Source: Pseudomonas crudilactis (GTDB lineage Bacteria; Pseudomonadota; Gammaproteobacteria; Pseudomonadales; Pseudomonadaceae). Taken from it: DNA of 64,000 bases. The DNA is taken from the NCBI RefSeq assembly GCF_013433315.1, contig NZ_WXVV01000006.1:124001-188000 (forward strand), given 5' to 3'. Under the pieces are notes generated by a model. That model did not search any database and was not told the DNA's origin. It saw only the letters and a list, made by a program, of their open reading frames with translations. Position numbers and translations under genes: made by a program. Shown here in pieces: positions 26,780 to 36,623 of the stretch; the first letter of the stretch is position 1, and every line of letters begins with the position of its first letter.

Positions 26780-28164
26780 AGTCTCTCGTAATTATCGGAG
26801 CCGGTTTTAGCGGGACCGTGGCAGCGATTGAATTTTTACGTACAGCACCTGAGGGTTCCACACTCCTTATTCTCAATCGTTCAGGACAATTGGCCAGAGG
26901 CCTTGCTTATGGCACTAACAGTGCGATACATCTTCTGAATGTACCTGCTGGCAATATGTCAGCAATTGTCACCGAACCTGACTCCTATCTTGATTACTGC
27001 AAATCTCAGGACAAGGACATCACTTCGAACTGCTTTACGCCCAGAAAAATGTATGGCGAGTATTTGGAGTCTTTGCTGACCAAAGCGGAGTCAGATGCGC
27101 GTGGACGCGTTGATTTCAAGCAGATCACCGGCAATGCCAAGCGCATTTCCGCGTTTGAGACAGGCGCCAGGATCGAACTGGATACCCGGCAAGTAATACT
27201 TGCGGACCAGATCATTCTTGCGCTCGGGCATTTTCCGCCACTGTCACCCGCAGCATTGCGTCCGCTACAGGATTCTCCGTGCTTCATCAAAGATCCTTGG
27301 TCGAACGATATATCGAAGCTCCGGGACAGTGACGCGCCAGTCTTGCTGGTCGGTGGAGGACTGACGGCGCTGGATGTGATCTCGAGTTTGAAAAAATCGA
27401 ACCACACAGGCGAAATAACAATGCTTTCCCGGCGTGGTTTGCTCCCCATTCCACACAGAGTCAGCAGAGGTTCGACACACTCGCATCCTGAACTTATTCT
27501 GGAACTGACGCAAAAAGTCCCCGACATTCTGGGTTATTTCCGCACGATCAGAAGTTATATAAGCAGCAACCCTGAAATGAATTGGCGGGATGTAATCGCG
27601 GCGATTCGTCCTATAACGCCCAAACTCTGGCTGAACCTTCCCGACAAGGAGCGCCGTAGATTCTTACGCCACCTTCAACCCTACTGGGATGTTCACCGCC
27701 ACCGTGTGGCGCCTGCGACATATGAGGTATTTGATGCGAGCCTTAAAGTAAAAAAAATAAGGACTCTCGCAGGCCGCTTGCATTGCGCTGAAGAGATCGC
27801 ATCCGGTGCCAAAGTATCGGTCAGATTACGAGGTGAGCAGCATCTGACAGATATGACCTTTAATTACATCATCAACTGCACCGGCCCGAATTCAAACCCT
27901 TCGCTTATAAATGAAGAGTTGATCAAAAACCTGGTGCTTGAAAACCTGATCAGCATTGACGCATACGGACTCGGAATCAACGTAACTCAGGATCTGGCAG
28001 TCATTGATCAGACAGGAAATGCTTCTTCCTGGCTGAGTTATGTAGGGCCGATGCTGAAAGCGAATCTATGGGAAGCGACCGCCGTCCCTGAGCTTCGTAT
28101 CCATGCGTCGGAAGTAGCGAAAAAAATTGTTAGATTATTCAATGAAGAAGCATTGAAAGCCTAG
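26776..28164 (+). CDS. FAD/NAD(P)-binding oxidoreductase
   Basis: The 462-residue protein starts with a Rossmann FAD motif, LVIIGAGFSGTVAAIEFL (residues 4-21). It has a second dinucleotide motif VLLVGGGLTALDVISSL (near 193) and a late INCTGPNSNPS motif typical of the NAD_binding_9 flavoprotein family. No signal peptide is present. The reaction is unknown; the family includes proteins annotated as hydroxylases or monooxygenase-like. It overlaps cysC by 4 bases (ATGA), implying a joint role. Composition is AT-richer than the flanking core genes. Confidence 0.8.
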   Translation: MKSLVIIGAGFSGTVAAIEFLRTAPEGSTLLILNRSGQLARGLAYGTNSAIHLLNVPAGNMSAIVTEPDSYLDYCKSQDKDITSNCFTPRKMYGEYLESLLTKAESDARGRVDFKQITGNAKRISAFETGARIELDTRQVILADQIILALGHFPPLSPAALRPLQDSPCFIKDPWSNDISKLRDSDAPVLLVGGGLTALDVISSLKKSNHTGEITMLSRRGLLPIPHRVSRGSTHSHPELILELTQKVPDILGYFRTIRSYISSNPEMNWRDVIAAIRPITPKLWLNLPDKERRRFLRHLQPYWDVHRHRVAPATYEVFDASLKVKKIRTLAGRLHCAEEIASGAKVSVRLRGEQHLTDMTFNYIINCTGPNSNPSLINEELIKNLVLENLISIDAYGLGINVTQDLAVIDQTGNASSWLSYVGPMLKANLWEATAVPELRIHASEVAKKIVRLFNEEALKA

Positions 28165-28478
28165 TCTGGTCAATTTCACACATCAACCCTCCCCGAGCGT
28201 ACTGCCACCACAAGCATGGTATGCCAGGGGGAGGACTCGCTACTTCTGCTCAAGCGTCACTGGGGGCAGTTGTATAATAAACAGGAGAATCATTGGTAAA
28301 GATGGCACTCCAACGCAGGAACATTAATTTATTCAAAGCTGTGTCTACCCGTCCCCTATAGATACAACCATTACATTTTGCAGTGCGGTGCGTGGGAGCA
28401 ATCAGACCTGTATAATCACTAACCATGCCGTTTAAACAAGGCCAATCTCCATAAAATTCAGGGACAACGGACTCACCT
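28165..28478. other. Intergenic region with two -10-like hexamers
   Basis: The 314 bases hold two exact TATAAT hexamers, at 28273-28278 and 28411-28416, both oriented toward the downstream glycosyltransferase. Neither has a clear -35. A 19-codon frame starting with ATG at 28302 has no support as a gene. Confidence 0.45.
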
Positions 28479-29456
28479 TTGGAAAATCAGTCATTTCTAA
28501 ACGCCCCCGACCGCAAGCCACCTCCTCAGCGCTCTAAAGCAGTAATCGGGGTGTTGCTCTGCACATACAATGGTGAGCAATATCTTTCTCAGCAAATCGA
28601 CTCGATCATCGATCAGTCCCATGAGAACTGGAAGATATACGTCTCTGATGACGGCTCAACTGATGATACTCTCCAAATACTTGAAAGCTATAAAAAGCAA
28701 CTAGGCGAAGAGCGACTGCAAATCTTCCAGGGCCCTCAAGACGGTTTCGCCAAGAACTTCCTGTCATTGATCAATCGCGAAGAAATTGACGCAGATTATT
28801 TTGCATTTTCCGATCAGGACGACATTTGGCTCAAGGACAAACTCGAAAGAAGCTTACATCTCCTCTCAAACACTCCTGGCAATGCACCCAATTTATACTG
28901 CTCACGCACGTTATTATTTGGAAGCACGCAAACCAAAAGCGAAATGTCTCCGCTTTTTCAAGCCTTACCGAGTTTCAAAAATGCTTTGGTACAAAGCCTG
29001 GCCGGTGGCAACACCATGCTCATCAATCAACAAAGTCGTGAATTGCTGAAGCGTATCGACAGCAACCAGAAGATCATCTCCCACGACTGGATTACTTATC
29101 TGGTCGTAAGTGGATGTGGCGGCCATGTGGTCTATGATCCCGAGCCTACTGTTCTCTACCGGCAACACGAAAACAATTTGATAGGCGGAAACATGAACCT
29201 GCGCGAACGTGTGAGCCGATTGAGAAAGGTGCTGAGTGGTAGTTTCATCGAATGGAATGATCACAATCTGGTCATAATAAATTCCTTCAAAACATTATTA
29301 ACCGAGCAGAACAAAGCCACACTTGAGATTTTTGAACAAGCAAGAAACAGCCATTTATTTGGGCGGATCGCACTCATCGTAAAGTCCGGTGTATATCGAC
29401 AAACCGTGGCGGGCAATATCAGCCTGGCCCTTGCAACGATCTTGAACAAACTCTGA
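28479..29456 (+). CDS. Glycosyltransferase family 2, rhamnosyltransferase-like
   Basis: A 325-residue GT-A enzyme: IGVLLCTYNGEQYLSQQIDSI near the start, SDDGSTDDT nucleotide-binding motif and AFSDQDDIWLKDKLE, which is characteristic of WbbL/RfbF-type rhamnosyltransferases. Late motifs are SHDWITY and LYRQHENNLIGGN. It should transfer rhamnose, or a similar deoxyhexose, to a lipid-linked glycan at the cytoplasmic membrane face. The start is uncertain: no ATG lies near the N terminus, and TTG at 28479 is the best option. It precedes the GDP-rhamnose genes on the same strand. Confidence 0.85.
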   Translation: MENQSFLNAPDRKPPPQRSKAVIGVLLCTYNGEQYLSQQIDSIIDQSHENWKIYVSDDGSTDDTLQILESYKKQLGEERLQIFQGPQDGFAKNFLSLINREEIDADYFAFSDQDDIWLKDKLERSLHLLSNTPGNAPNLYCSRTLLFGSTQTKSEMSPLFQALPSFKNALVQSLAGGNTMLINQQSRELLKRIDSNQKIISHDWITYLVVSGCGGHVVYDPEPTVLYRQHENNLIGGNMNLRERVSRLRKVLSGSFIEWNDHNLVIINSFKTLLTEQNKATLEIFEQARNSHLFGRIALIVKSGVYRQTVAGNISLALATILNKL

Positions 29457-29735
29457 CAGAACCTGCTGACAGAACGGGCTGTAACGCCTCCAGAACAGCC
29501 CTCTCCCTTCAGAAAAACAGCCTCGTTCGCCGCCGAAAATTTGACATCACTTGCACAGGTCCGAAACACCTCCCTCCGTTAGCCTCCTGAAGGCTAAAAA
29601 TTCATTCGAACAGTGCAATAGCCTCCTGCATATCGTAAAATCGAAGGTCGAGTCGGATTGAACCGATGAACATTTTAGCTAACGCGATAATGTTAAAAAA
29701 AGCTTTGGAAAGTACCTCGTGTCTGGAGACCACAA
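29457..29735. other. Intergenic region ahead of gmd
   Basis: The 279 AT-rich bases contain a 7-base-pair hairpin TTAGCCT/AGGCTAA at 29579-29597, without a following T run. The segment likely holds the gmd promoter, but no strong -35/-10 pair was found. Confidence 0.4.
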
Positions 29736-30767
29736 ATGAAAGCCGTTATTACAGGAATCACTGGTCAGGATGGCGCCTACCTGGCGCAGCTCCTGCTTGA
29801 AAAGGGCTATACCGTATTTGGCACCTATCGCAGGACCAGTTCTGTCAATTTTTGGCGCATTGAAGAACTAGGCATCGAAAATCATCCGAATCTGCATTTG
29901 GTCGAATATGATTTGACTGACCTCTCCGCAAGCATTCGCCTGCTGGAATCCACCGAGGCTGTTGAAGTTTACAACTTGGCGGCACAAAGTTTTGTTGGAG
30001 TGTCTTTCGACCAGCCTCTCACTACAGCAGAGATTACAGGCTTGGGCGCAGTGAATTTGCTCGAAGCTATCCGTATCGTTAACAAGAAAATTCGCTACTA
30101 CCAGGCGTCGACATCGGAGATGTTTGGTAAAGTTCAAGCTATTCCGCAAAAAGAAGACACGCCTTTCTATCCAAGAAGCCCGTATGGCATTGCCAAACTA
30201 TACGCACACTGGATGACCATCAACTACAGAGAGTCGTATGATATTTTTGCGACAAGCGGAATATTGTTCAATCATGAATCCCCGCTTCGTGGCAGAGAGT
30301 TCGTGACTCGAAAAATTACCGATGCCGTTGCTAAAATCAAACTTGGTAAACAAAAAACTCTAGAACTTGGCAACATGGATGCCAAGCGCGACTGGGGTTA
30401 TGCCAAGGAGTATGTCGAAGGCATGTGGAGAATGCTCCAGGCGGAGACACCGGACACATTTGTTCTGGCAACTAATCGTGCAGAAACGGTCCGTGACTTC
30501 GTTTCTCTGGCTTGTAAAGCCGTAGATATCAATCTTGCCTGGGAAGGAAACGGCGAGCAGGAAAAAGGTATCGATACAGCTACAGGCAATACGATTGTAT
30601 CGGTGAACCCGAAGTTCTACCGCCCTACCGAGGTAGATCTGTTACTGGGCGACGCCACCAAGGCCAAGGAAACCCTCGGCTGGGAAGCAAAAACATCTCT
30701 GGAAGAACTGTGCCGCATGATGGTTGAAGCGGATATGAAAAGAAATCAGATAGGATTTTCGTTCTAA
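29736..30767 (+). CDS. gmd: GDP-mannose 4,6-dehydratase
   Basis: A 343-residue extended SDR. Motifs are [15 protein letters not shown] (residues 5-19), [10 protein letters not shown] and the active-site Tyr/Lys in [14 protein letters not shown], plus the [11 protein letters not shown] and [16 protein letters not shown] motifs specific to Gmd. It converts GDP-D-mannose to GDP-4-keto-6-deoxy-mannose, the precursor of GDP-D-rhamnose or GDP-L-fucose. The ATG follows GGAG. It leads a gmd-rmd-wbpW set that parallels the P. aeruginosa common-antigen genes. Confidence 0.95.
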   Translation: MKAVITGITGQDGAYLAQLLLEKGYTVFGTYRRTSSVNFWRIEELGIENHPNLHLVEYDLTDLSASIRLLESTEAVEVYNLAAQSFVGVSFDQPLTTAEITGLGAVNLLEAIRIVNKKIRYYQASTSEMFGKVQAIPQKEDTPFYPRSPYGIAKLYAHWMTINYRESYDIFATSGILFNHESPLRGREFVTRKITDAVAKIKLGKQKTLELGNMDAKRDWGYAKEYVEGMWRMLQAETPDTFVLATNRAETVRDFVSLACKAVDINLAWEGNGEQEKGIDTATGNTIVSVNPKFYRPTEVDLLLGDATKAKETLGWEAKTSLEELCRMMVEADMKRNQIGFSF

Positions 30768-30852
30768 GAGAAAACCGTGCCCTCTTCTGGCTCATCACTC
30801 CTGGAAAGGTCATGAGGTGAGCCAGCCGGCTTTAATCCAGAGGTGACAAGCA

Positions 30853-31827
30853 TTGAAAAAGCTACTTTTAACGGGCGCCAACGGATTCGTCGGTAACGTT
30901 TTACTTGAGCACCTGCTCAATGCGGGATATCAGGTAACCTGCACGACCACATCACCTGCTAAATCACAGTCAGGCGATTACGAATCCATCAATCTTGACA
31001 TTCGTGACGGTAAAGCAGTCGAGGCTGCCGTCAGAAAAGTAAAGCCGACACACCTTATCCACTTAGCAGCCATTTCCAATGTCGCCACCAGTTTCAGTGC
31101 CCCCTATCTGACATGGGAAACAAACGTCCTCGGCACAATTAACATTCTGGAAGCGATCAAAACCCAAGCGCCAGATTGTTTTTCGCTATTTGTAAGTTCT
31201 TCAGAAGTCTATGGATCAGCATTCAAAAGTAACATCCCCTTGAATGAGGAGAGCAAATGCCTGCCACTCAATCCATATGCGGCTAGCAAATTAGCCACTG
31301 AAGCGGCGATTGGTCAATACTTCGCAACATCCCTGAGAGGGATAATCGCGCGCCCTTTCAATCATATCGGCCCAGGGCAATCCCCCGAGTTTGTGACGGC
31401 TTCTTTCGCCAAGCAAATCGCCATGATTGAAAACTCCAAACAAGAACCAGTCATCCACGTAGGAAATCTCGATGCCAATAGAGATTTTCTGGATGTACAC
31501 GATGTCTGTCGTGCATATATCAAGTTGTTAGAGTCGAAGCAAAACGACCTGCCGCACAATACTTACAATATATGCTCAGGAAGGGCTTACAAAATCAGAG
31601 AGCTGCTTGAAATGATGCTCAGCCAAAGCGATGCAAGTATTGATATTAGACTTGATCCCGCAAGGCTTCGTCCTTCCGATATACCGTTTGCCGTGGGCTG
31701 CAACAACAGGATAACCACTGATATCGGTTGGCACCCAGAGAAGTCGATTGAGGATGCGCTAGGATCGCTTCTAAACTATTGGAGGGAGCAATCGAAAAAC
31801 GCCGCCCTTCGCAACCGTGCGCTTTAA
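30853..31827 (+). CDS. rmd: GDP-6-deoxy-D-mannose reductase
   Basis: The 324-residue SDR has TGANGFVGNVLLEHLL (residues 7-22), SSSEVYG and the catalytic NPYAASKLATE, followed by RPFNHIGPGQSPEFV, a typical Rmd motif. It reduces the Gmd product at C4 to GDP-D-rhamnose. The best start is TTG at 30853, preceded by AGAGGTGA; no ATG is available nearby. The gap from gmd is 85 bases. No GDP-fucose synthase is present, which supports rhamnose as the end product. Confidence 0.88.
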   Translation: MKKLLLTGANGFVGNVLLEHLLNAGYQVTCTTTSPAKSQSGDYESINLDIRDGKAVEAAVRKVKPTHLIHLAAISNVATSFSAPYLTWETNVLGTINILEAIKTQAPDCFSLFVSSSEVYGSAFKSNIPLNEESKCLPLNPYAASKLATEAAIGQYFATSLRGIIARPFNHIGPGQSPEFVTASFAKQIAMIENSKQEPVIHVGNLDANRDFLDVHDVCRAYIKLLESKQNDLPHNTYNICSGRAYKIRELLEMMLSQSDASIDIRLDPARLRPSDIPFAVGCNNRITTDIGWHPEKSIEDALGSLLNYWREQSKNAALRNRAL

Positions 31828-31886
31828 TGGTACGCGCAACCTCCGAAGCTTTTTCTGCTAGAGAAGCAAATCTCAGGGATAAATAG

Positions 31887-33305
31887 ATGTTAATTCCAAT
31901 AATTTTGAGTGGCGGAAGCGGAACGCGGCTTTGGCCACTGTCCCGCAGGGACTTACCAAAGCAGTTTCTGGCACTGGTTGATGAAGAGCAGACGCTCTTT
32001 CAGCAAACGTTGGCAAGAGCGTCCCGTCTCCCTGAAGCGCAAGCGCCTATTATTGTTTGCAGTGAAACGCATCGCTTCGTAGCGGCCGAACAAGCACGGG
32101 CTCAACTGGAAGGCAAACCAGCTGCCATTATTCTGGAGCCTGTTGCAAGAAATACCGCGCCTGCAATCACCGCGGCTGCGTTGTTGGCACAAGAAATCGA
32201 CAGCAACGCCAACATCATCGTTTTTCCGGCCGACCACATAATCTATGACAGCGACAGCTTCATAAAGGCAGTAACAGATTCATATCCACTGCTTGAGAAA
32301 GGGCATCTATTAACTTTCGGTATACGCCCGCAAGCTCCAGAAACAGGATTTGGATACATTCGTCGCGGAAAAACCATTGGCTTTTCGGCTTTTGCAGTTG
32401 ATAAATTTGTAGAAAAACCCGACTTGCCCAAAGCCATTGAATACCTCGAATCCGGCGATTATGACTGGAACTCCGGAATATTCATGTTCAAGGCTGCTGA
32501 TTTCATAAGTGAAATTGCACGCTATGCGCCGGATGTATTAACCAATGTCAGCAATGCGGTAAAGAATTCCGACAAAGACATGGACTTCATCCGGCTGGAA
32601 CAAGCCTCTTTTGAGTGTTCGCCAGACGTATCCATCGATTACGCGGTGATGGAAAAAACAAAGAAAGCGGCAGTTATTCCAGTTGAGTGTGGCTGGAATG
32701 ATATCGGATCTTGGTCGGCTCTTTGGGAAGTTCTACCAAAGGACGAAAACCAGAACCACATCAAGGGTGACGTTATCACTATTGATACCCAAGCCAGTAT
32801 GATCATGAGCCATGACCGTCATGTGATCGCCACTGTGGGAATTGATAATTTAATCGTTGTGTCGACACCTGATGCGACACTGATCGCTGCCAAAGACAAG
32901 GTGCAGCACGTCAAGTCAATTGTAGACAAACTTAAAGCATCGAGTCGTACCGAGCATCTTTCTCACCGAATCGTCTATCGCCCTTGGGGATGTTACAACT
33001 CAATCGACTCTGGAGCGCGATTCCAGGTGAAGAGAATCATCGTCAAACCTGGTGCCTCTCTGAGTTCGCAGAAACACTATCATAGGGCTGAACACTGGAT
33101 AGTCGTCTCAGGCACTGCAGAAGTCACTTGCGACGACAAAGTGCTGTTACTATCAGAGAACCAAAGCACGTACTTACCATTAGGCTCTGTACATCGCCTT
33201 CATAATCCAGGAAAGCTACCGCTGGAGCTAATTGAAGTACAATCCGGAAGTTATCTCGGAGAAGATGATATCGTTCGGTTTGATGATATATACGGAAGAA
33301 AGTAA
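31887..33305 (+). CDS. wbpW: Mannose-1-phosphate guanylyltransferase / mannose-6-phosphate isomerase
   Basis: A 472-residue bifunctional type II enzyme. The N-terminal pyrophosphorylase has GGSGTRLWPLSR (residues 8-19), FVEKPD and the DWNSGIF motif. The C-terminal cupin isomerase domain starts near 350 and contains KPGASLSSQKHYHRAEHW with the metal-binding Gln/His set. Together the activities turn fructose-6-P-derived mannose-6-P into GDP-mannose (a mutase, AlgC, is needed in between). The ATG at 31887 follows AGGGAT. The wbpW symbol is given by context; AlgA and PslB are paralogues. Confidence 0.92.
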   Translation: MLIPIILSGGSGTRLWPLSRRDLPKQFLALVDEEQTLFQQTLARASRLPEAQAPIIVCSETHRFVAAEQARAQLEGKPAAIILEPVARNTAPAITAAALLAQEIDSNANIIVFPADHIIYDSDSFIKAVTDSYPLLEKGHLLTFGIRPQAPETGFGYIRRGKTIGFSAFAVDKFVEKPDLPKAIEYLESGDYDWNSGIFMFKAADFISEIARYAPDVLTNVSNAVKNSDKDMDFIRLEQASFECSPDVSIDYAVMEKTKKAAVIPVECGWNDIGSWSALWEVLPKDENQNHIKGDVITIDTQASMIMSHDRHVIATVGIDNLIVVSTPDATLIAAKDKVQHVKSIVDKLKASSRTEHLSHRIVYRPWGCYNSIDSGARFQVKRIIVKPGASLSSQKHYHRAEHWIVVSGTAEVTCDDKVLLLSENQSTYLPLGSVHRLHNPGKLPLELIEVQSGSYLGEDDIVRFDDIYGRK

Positions 33306-33310
33306 AAGAA

Positions 33311-33347
33311 TATTTAGTTAGCCCGGGTTTCCAGGGCTAACTAAATA
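33311..33347. terminator. Bidirectional terminator between wbpW and a convergent GT gene
   Basis: A stem TTTAGTTAGCCC/GGGCTAACTAAA with a short loop is flanked by TA-rich sequence. It separates the plus-strand wbpW transcript from the minus-strand glycosyltransferase operon. Confidence 0.78.
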
Positions 33348-33389
33348 ACAACAGCCTACCTGCACGCCATCAGCAGCACCTGCAACCCA

Positions 33390-34382
33390 TTATTTGGCAT
33401 CATCTGTTTTATATCGATCCAGCAATCTGCGATGCCAAGGTTTTTTAGGGACTGCTGCAATATCATAAGAAATGAATGCCAGTATCAATTGCAAGCCCGT
33501 CAAGATTGGAAGGGCAGAAAGCATAACCGTCCCTGCTGGCGTGACCGTTCCCTTATTGATCGACGAGATCCACTCCCCTAGACCGAACACAACACCAAAC
33601 ACCATCAATGCGACACCGATGGGTAGCTCGAAAGAAGCTATGGACAAATCCCTCAGGTAGTAATTGTAGAAAATTCGCTTGAAAAAATTTCGGCAATGCT
33701 TCATCAAAAACTCGCCAACAATTTTCGATATTTTCAAATTACTGACTTCATCGCCGTAAGTCGCATCCATCGGAACATCTTGAACTACCGCCCGAAGAAT
33801 ATTCAGACGGAACAATATATCCGTTTCAAAAAAATAGCGTTTGCTGATTTTTTCAAACGGCAGGTGTTTAGCAACATCAGCATGGATAGCGGTATATCCA
33901 TTGGTAGGATCGAATAGATCCCAGTAGCCCGATGAGAACTTCGTCATAAAAGAAAGGACAGCGTTACCGAAAATCCGGATACCCGGCATAGCCCGCAGTT
34001 CTTCAAGGTCATAGAAGCGGTTACCTTTAGTGTAATCCGCTTCACCTGCGAGGATAGGTTCAGCAAAGAACGATACAAGAGACGGGTCCATCTGCCCATC
34101 ACCATCAACTTTTACTATTACCGCCGCGCCATCAGCAATCGCCTGCTTATAGCCGGTCATTACAGCACCACCAACCCCTTGGTTGATTTCATTGTATAAA
34201 ACAACTACGCGTGGATCTGTACATATTTCTTTGATGTAATCGCCGGAACCTTCCGGGCATTTGTCATCTACTGCGTAAATCCGCCAGACCTCATCACCAA
34301 AACCGGCAATGACTTTTTCAATATGCGCTCGCACCTTATAGCAAGGAATAACGACAGCTATTTTATCTCGATTTTTGCTCAT
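33390..34382 (-). CDS. Polyprenyl-phosphate glycosyltransferase, GT2 (DPM1/GtrB-like)
   Basis: The 330-residue protein has a GT-A domain (AVVIPCYKVRAHIEKVI, YAVDDKCPEGSGD, VDGDGQMDP, DPTNGYTAIH) and two C-terminal membrane helices (about 235-265 and 275-300). That is the layout of dolichol-phosphate mannose synthase and GtrB/ArnC-type enzymes, which load a sugar on undecaprenyl phosphate. It is downstream of a GT-C-like membrane protein gene, 32 bases away, which would use such a donor in the periplasm. It is the last gene of the wzm operon. Confidence 0.85.
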   Translation of the reverse strand: MSKNRDKIAVVIPCYKVRAHIEKVIAGFGDEVWRIYAVDDKCPEGSGDYIKEICTDPRVVVLYNEINQGVGGAVMTGYKQAIADGAAVIVKVDGDGQMDPSLVSFFAEPILAGEADYTKGNRFYDLEELRAMPGIRIFGNAVLSFMTKFSSGYWDLFDPTNGYTAIHADVAKHLPFEKISKRYFFETDILFRLNILRAVVQDVPMDATYGDEVSNLKISKIVGEFLMKHCRNFFKRIFYNYYLRDLSIASFELPIGVALMVFGVVFGLGEWISSINKGTVTPAGTVMLSALPILTGLQLILAFISYDIAAVPKKPWHRRLLDRYKTDDAK

Positions 34383-34414
34383 GACACTCTCATCATCTAA
34401 ATATACAAGTGAGT

Positions 34415-36547
34415 TTAGTGCACTGAAATCACTTCTACTGAAAGCGAGGAGAGTGCTACACCTAACGCTCTGGTCGACCCGAGCGGTTTCAAGGGTTTTG
34501 ACGACACCAAAATATGTTGTGTCGGCTCCTTAACATCAACGGAGAACTCATAATCTTCCCGGACATCACTCATCTTTATAGGAGTTACCGTTCCACCGAT
34601 CCTGATCTCAACTGGCTCCACGGTATTCTCCTTGAGGGCCCATCCGGAAATTTTGACCTTGAGCTTTCCAGAAACCTCTTTGGACAGTTTGATCGAAGCT
34701 TCCCGCTCCGATGTCCATACCCCCCATTCTTCAGCCTCGTTGAACCCGCGGAATACGCTTCGGTTGCCGGCTTTCTTGAGGTCTATCGAGATTTTCTCGC
34801 CTGCGGCAAGAGTTCCTTCACTTTCAATCAAATAAAATCTCAGTGGCTTTAGATCCGCGATTAACGTGGTTTTCATTTGCAGATCATAATCCCCATCAAC
34901 CACGAGCCAGTCTGCCCCTGCGATGTCCTGACCGGTAATTACACTCCCTGGTAACCGATCAAGAGGCCGAACTGCTTTCCCTAGATTAAACAGCGCGTAG
35001 GACTCTCGGCCGAACCTTTCTTGAGATACCAGCACGCCATCGCCATAATCACCGGCATTTATCAATTGACCTAATACCCGGGTTTTACTCGATACATCTT
35101 TATTATTTGATAAGTGCTTAACAAGCCAAGAGTAATTCTGCAACAAGCCGACAACCAATATTGCAAACAAGAATATTGTGTAGCCTCGAAAAAACAGTCG
35201 CGTCCGGCTTACACAATAAACAATTCCAGCAAGCAGGCCCGCGTACAGCACATACCCCCAATGTCCAAACTGAGAGTTATAGTTCCAGAGATACCAGTTC
35301 TTGCTATTAAAGAAAGCAAAGAGCAGCGGGTTATCCCACGGGTAGATCTTGATAAGCCCATTGACCAAGAACAACGACAGAACTACTGCCAATAACGAAA
35401 TGCCAAGCATTAATTTCCGATTTTTTTCGGGACATTGAGCAACCGCATAAAAATAAAGTCCCGGCAGTAACACTATTGCGGGCCCTAAGTAACGTCCGTG
35501 CAAACGAAAGGCTTCACTATCCTTTAACAAGGCTGCGCCGGCGGTGAACCACGCCGTCATCGCCACGTGCACCCCGATCAGAGCCAGAGCAAAGACTGCC
35601 AGCATCAGCTTTGCAGATTCTGAGGATAGCGAATCGGCCGGTCTGGATAATCCTCGAAAAGTACCGGCTACCGCCCAATAAATCACCGGCGCAAAAACCA
35701 TGCAAATAACAACTGCATGCAGCGAAAAATACAAACCGAAAAGAATAATTTTTCCTAGGAGGGTGACTTTTCCAGATGCGGGCTCGATATACTGCCCATA
35801 AAACGAAAGCCCCAGTGCGTTGGATGGATTGAAACTCCACACCCCGCTTAGCATTCCCCATATAAGAACAGTCGTTAAATAAGCGAACACGATAAAAATC
35901 AGCACATGGAACGCACTGCGTTTCAGGTAACCGATTTTATCAATAGAGATCCGGTATACCGCTATAGCCCCGATTACGGCAAGCATAATCGCCAGAGCAT
36001 GGGGTTTAATCAGAATCGCAACCGCCACCAGGACGCCCGCCAGCACACATGCCAGATATGGACGACTTGTGTAGCCACGTACCATCACATATCCGAGAAT
36101 CGAAGAAAGCAGTACCAGTTCGACTTCGGGCATTACGGCGTAAATGTATATCTGGGACGGTAGCAATAAAAATGCGCACACTCCCAACACACTATAATTG
36201 CGACCTAGAGTCGGTGACACCGTCTTGAACAAAACAACCGCGGCAGTCAGATACTCTGCGATATGTACAAGCCTGTAACCAATAACAAACTGTTCATTGA
36301 AAACATTATAAAAAAAACGAACGATCGAAAAATACAGTACATTTGTTAGTTGTTGGAGAGATGGATCTCTTTCATGAATCATTTGAAGATCAGAGGAAAA
36401 TTTCCCGCTGATAAAGTAAACATACTCATCAGATGCGAATATCGGTGTGCCCGCGACAACCGAGAAACCAAAAAACAGCATTGCTGCAATCAGCAATAAA
36501 TATGGCAAGGAAATACTGAACCTGTCGCCAAACGGATTTACTATCAT
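34415..36547 (-). CDS. GT-C-like integral membrane glycosyltransferase
   Basis: A 710-residue protein with about eleven to thirteen membrane helices in the first 500 residues and a soluble C-terminal region of roughly 200 residues. An acidic pair in the first loop (IFASDEYVYF, near 40) fits the catalytic position of GT-C enzymes such as the GT39 and GT83 families. The C-terminal part contains NEAEEWGVWTSE, a motif seen in accessory beta-sandwich domains of surface-polysaccharide proteins. It probably transfers a sugar from a polyprenyl-phosphate donor in the periplasm, supplied by the adjacent GT2. ATG at 36547 follows AGAAGGG; GTG one codon earlier is less likely. Confidence 0.7.
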   Translation of the reverse strand: MIVNPFGDRFSISLPYLLLIAAMLFFGFSVVAGTPIFASDEYVYFISGKFSSDLQMIHERDPSLQQLTNVLYFSIVRFFYNVFNEQFVIGYRLVHIAEYLTAAVVLFKTVSPTLGRNYSVLGVCAFLLLPSQIYIYAVMPEVELVLLSSILGYVMVRGYTSRPYLACVLAGVLVAVAILIKPHALAIMLAVIGAIAVYRISIDKIGYLKRSAFHVLIFIVFAYLTTVLIWGMLSGVWSFNPSNALGLSFYGQYIEPASGKVTLLGKIILFGLYFSLHAVVICMVFAPVIYWAVAGTFRGLSRPADSLSSESAKLMLAVFALALIGVHVAMTAWFTAGAALLKDSEAFRLHGRYLGPAIVLLPGLYFYAVAQCPEKNRKLMLGISLLAVVLSLFLVNGLIKIYPWDNPLLFAFFNSKNWYLWNYNSQFGHWGYVLYAGLLAGIVYCVSRTRLFFRGYTIFLFAILVVGLLQNYSWLVKHLSNNKDVSSKTRVLGQLINAGDYGDGVLVSQERFGRESYALFNLGKAVRPLDRLPGSVITGQDIAGADWLVVDGDYDLQMKTTLIADLKPLRFYLIESEGTLAAGEKISIDLKKAGNRSVFRGFNEAEEWGVWTSEREASIKLSKEVSGKLKVKISGWALKENTVEPVEIRIGGTVTPIKMSDVREDYEFSVDVKEPTQHILVSSKPLKPLGSTRALGVALSSLSVEVISVH

Positions 36548-36623
36548 CACCCTTCTCTCAGCCTGATTATTTCTTTGTCATGTGCCTCTCGGCACATGAC
36601 ATCGGCAACCTGTACCAATCAGG

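Noticed and set aside
28302..28361. Short ORF after a GGAG-like site in the 28165-28478 gap
   Set aside because: Only 19 codons; spacing from GGAG to ATG is too long and nothing else supports translation.
29579..29597. Hairpin TTAGCCT/AGGCTAA as a terminator
   Set aside because: Stem is only 7 pairs and no T run follows on either strand.
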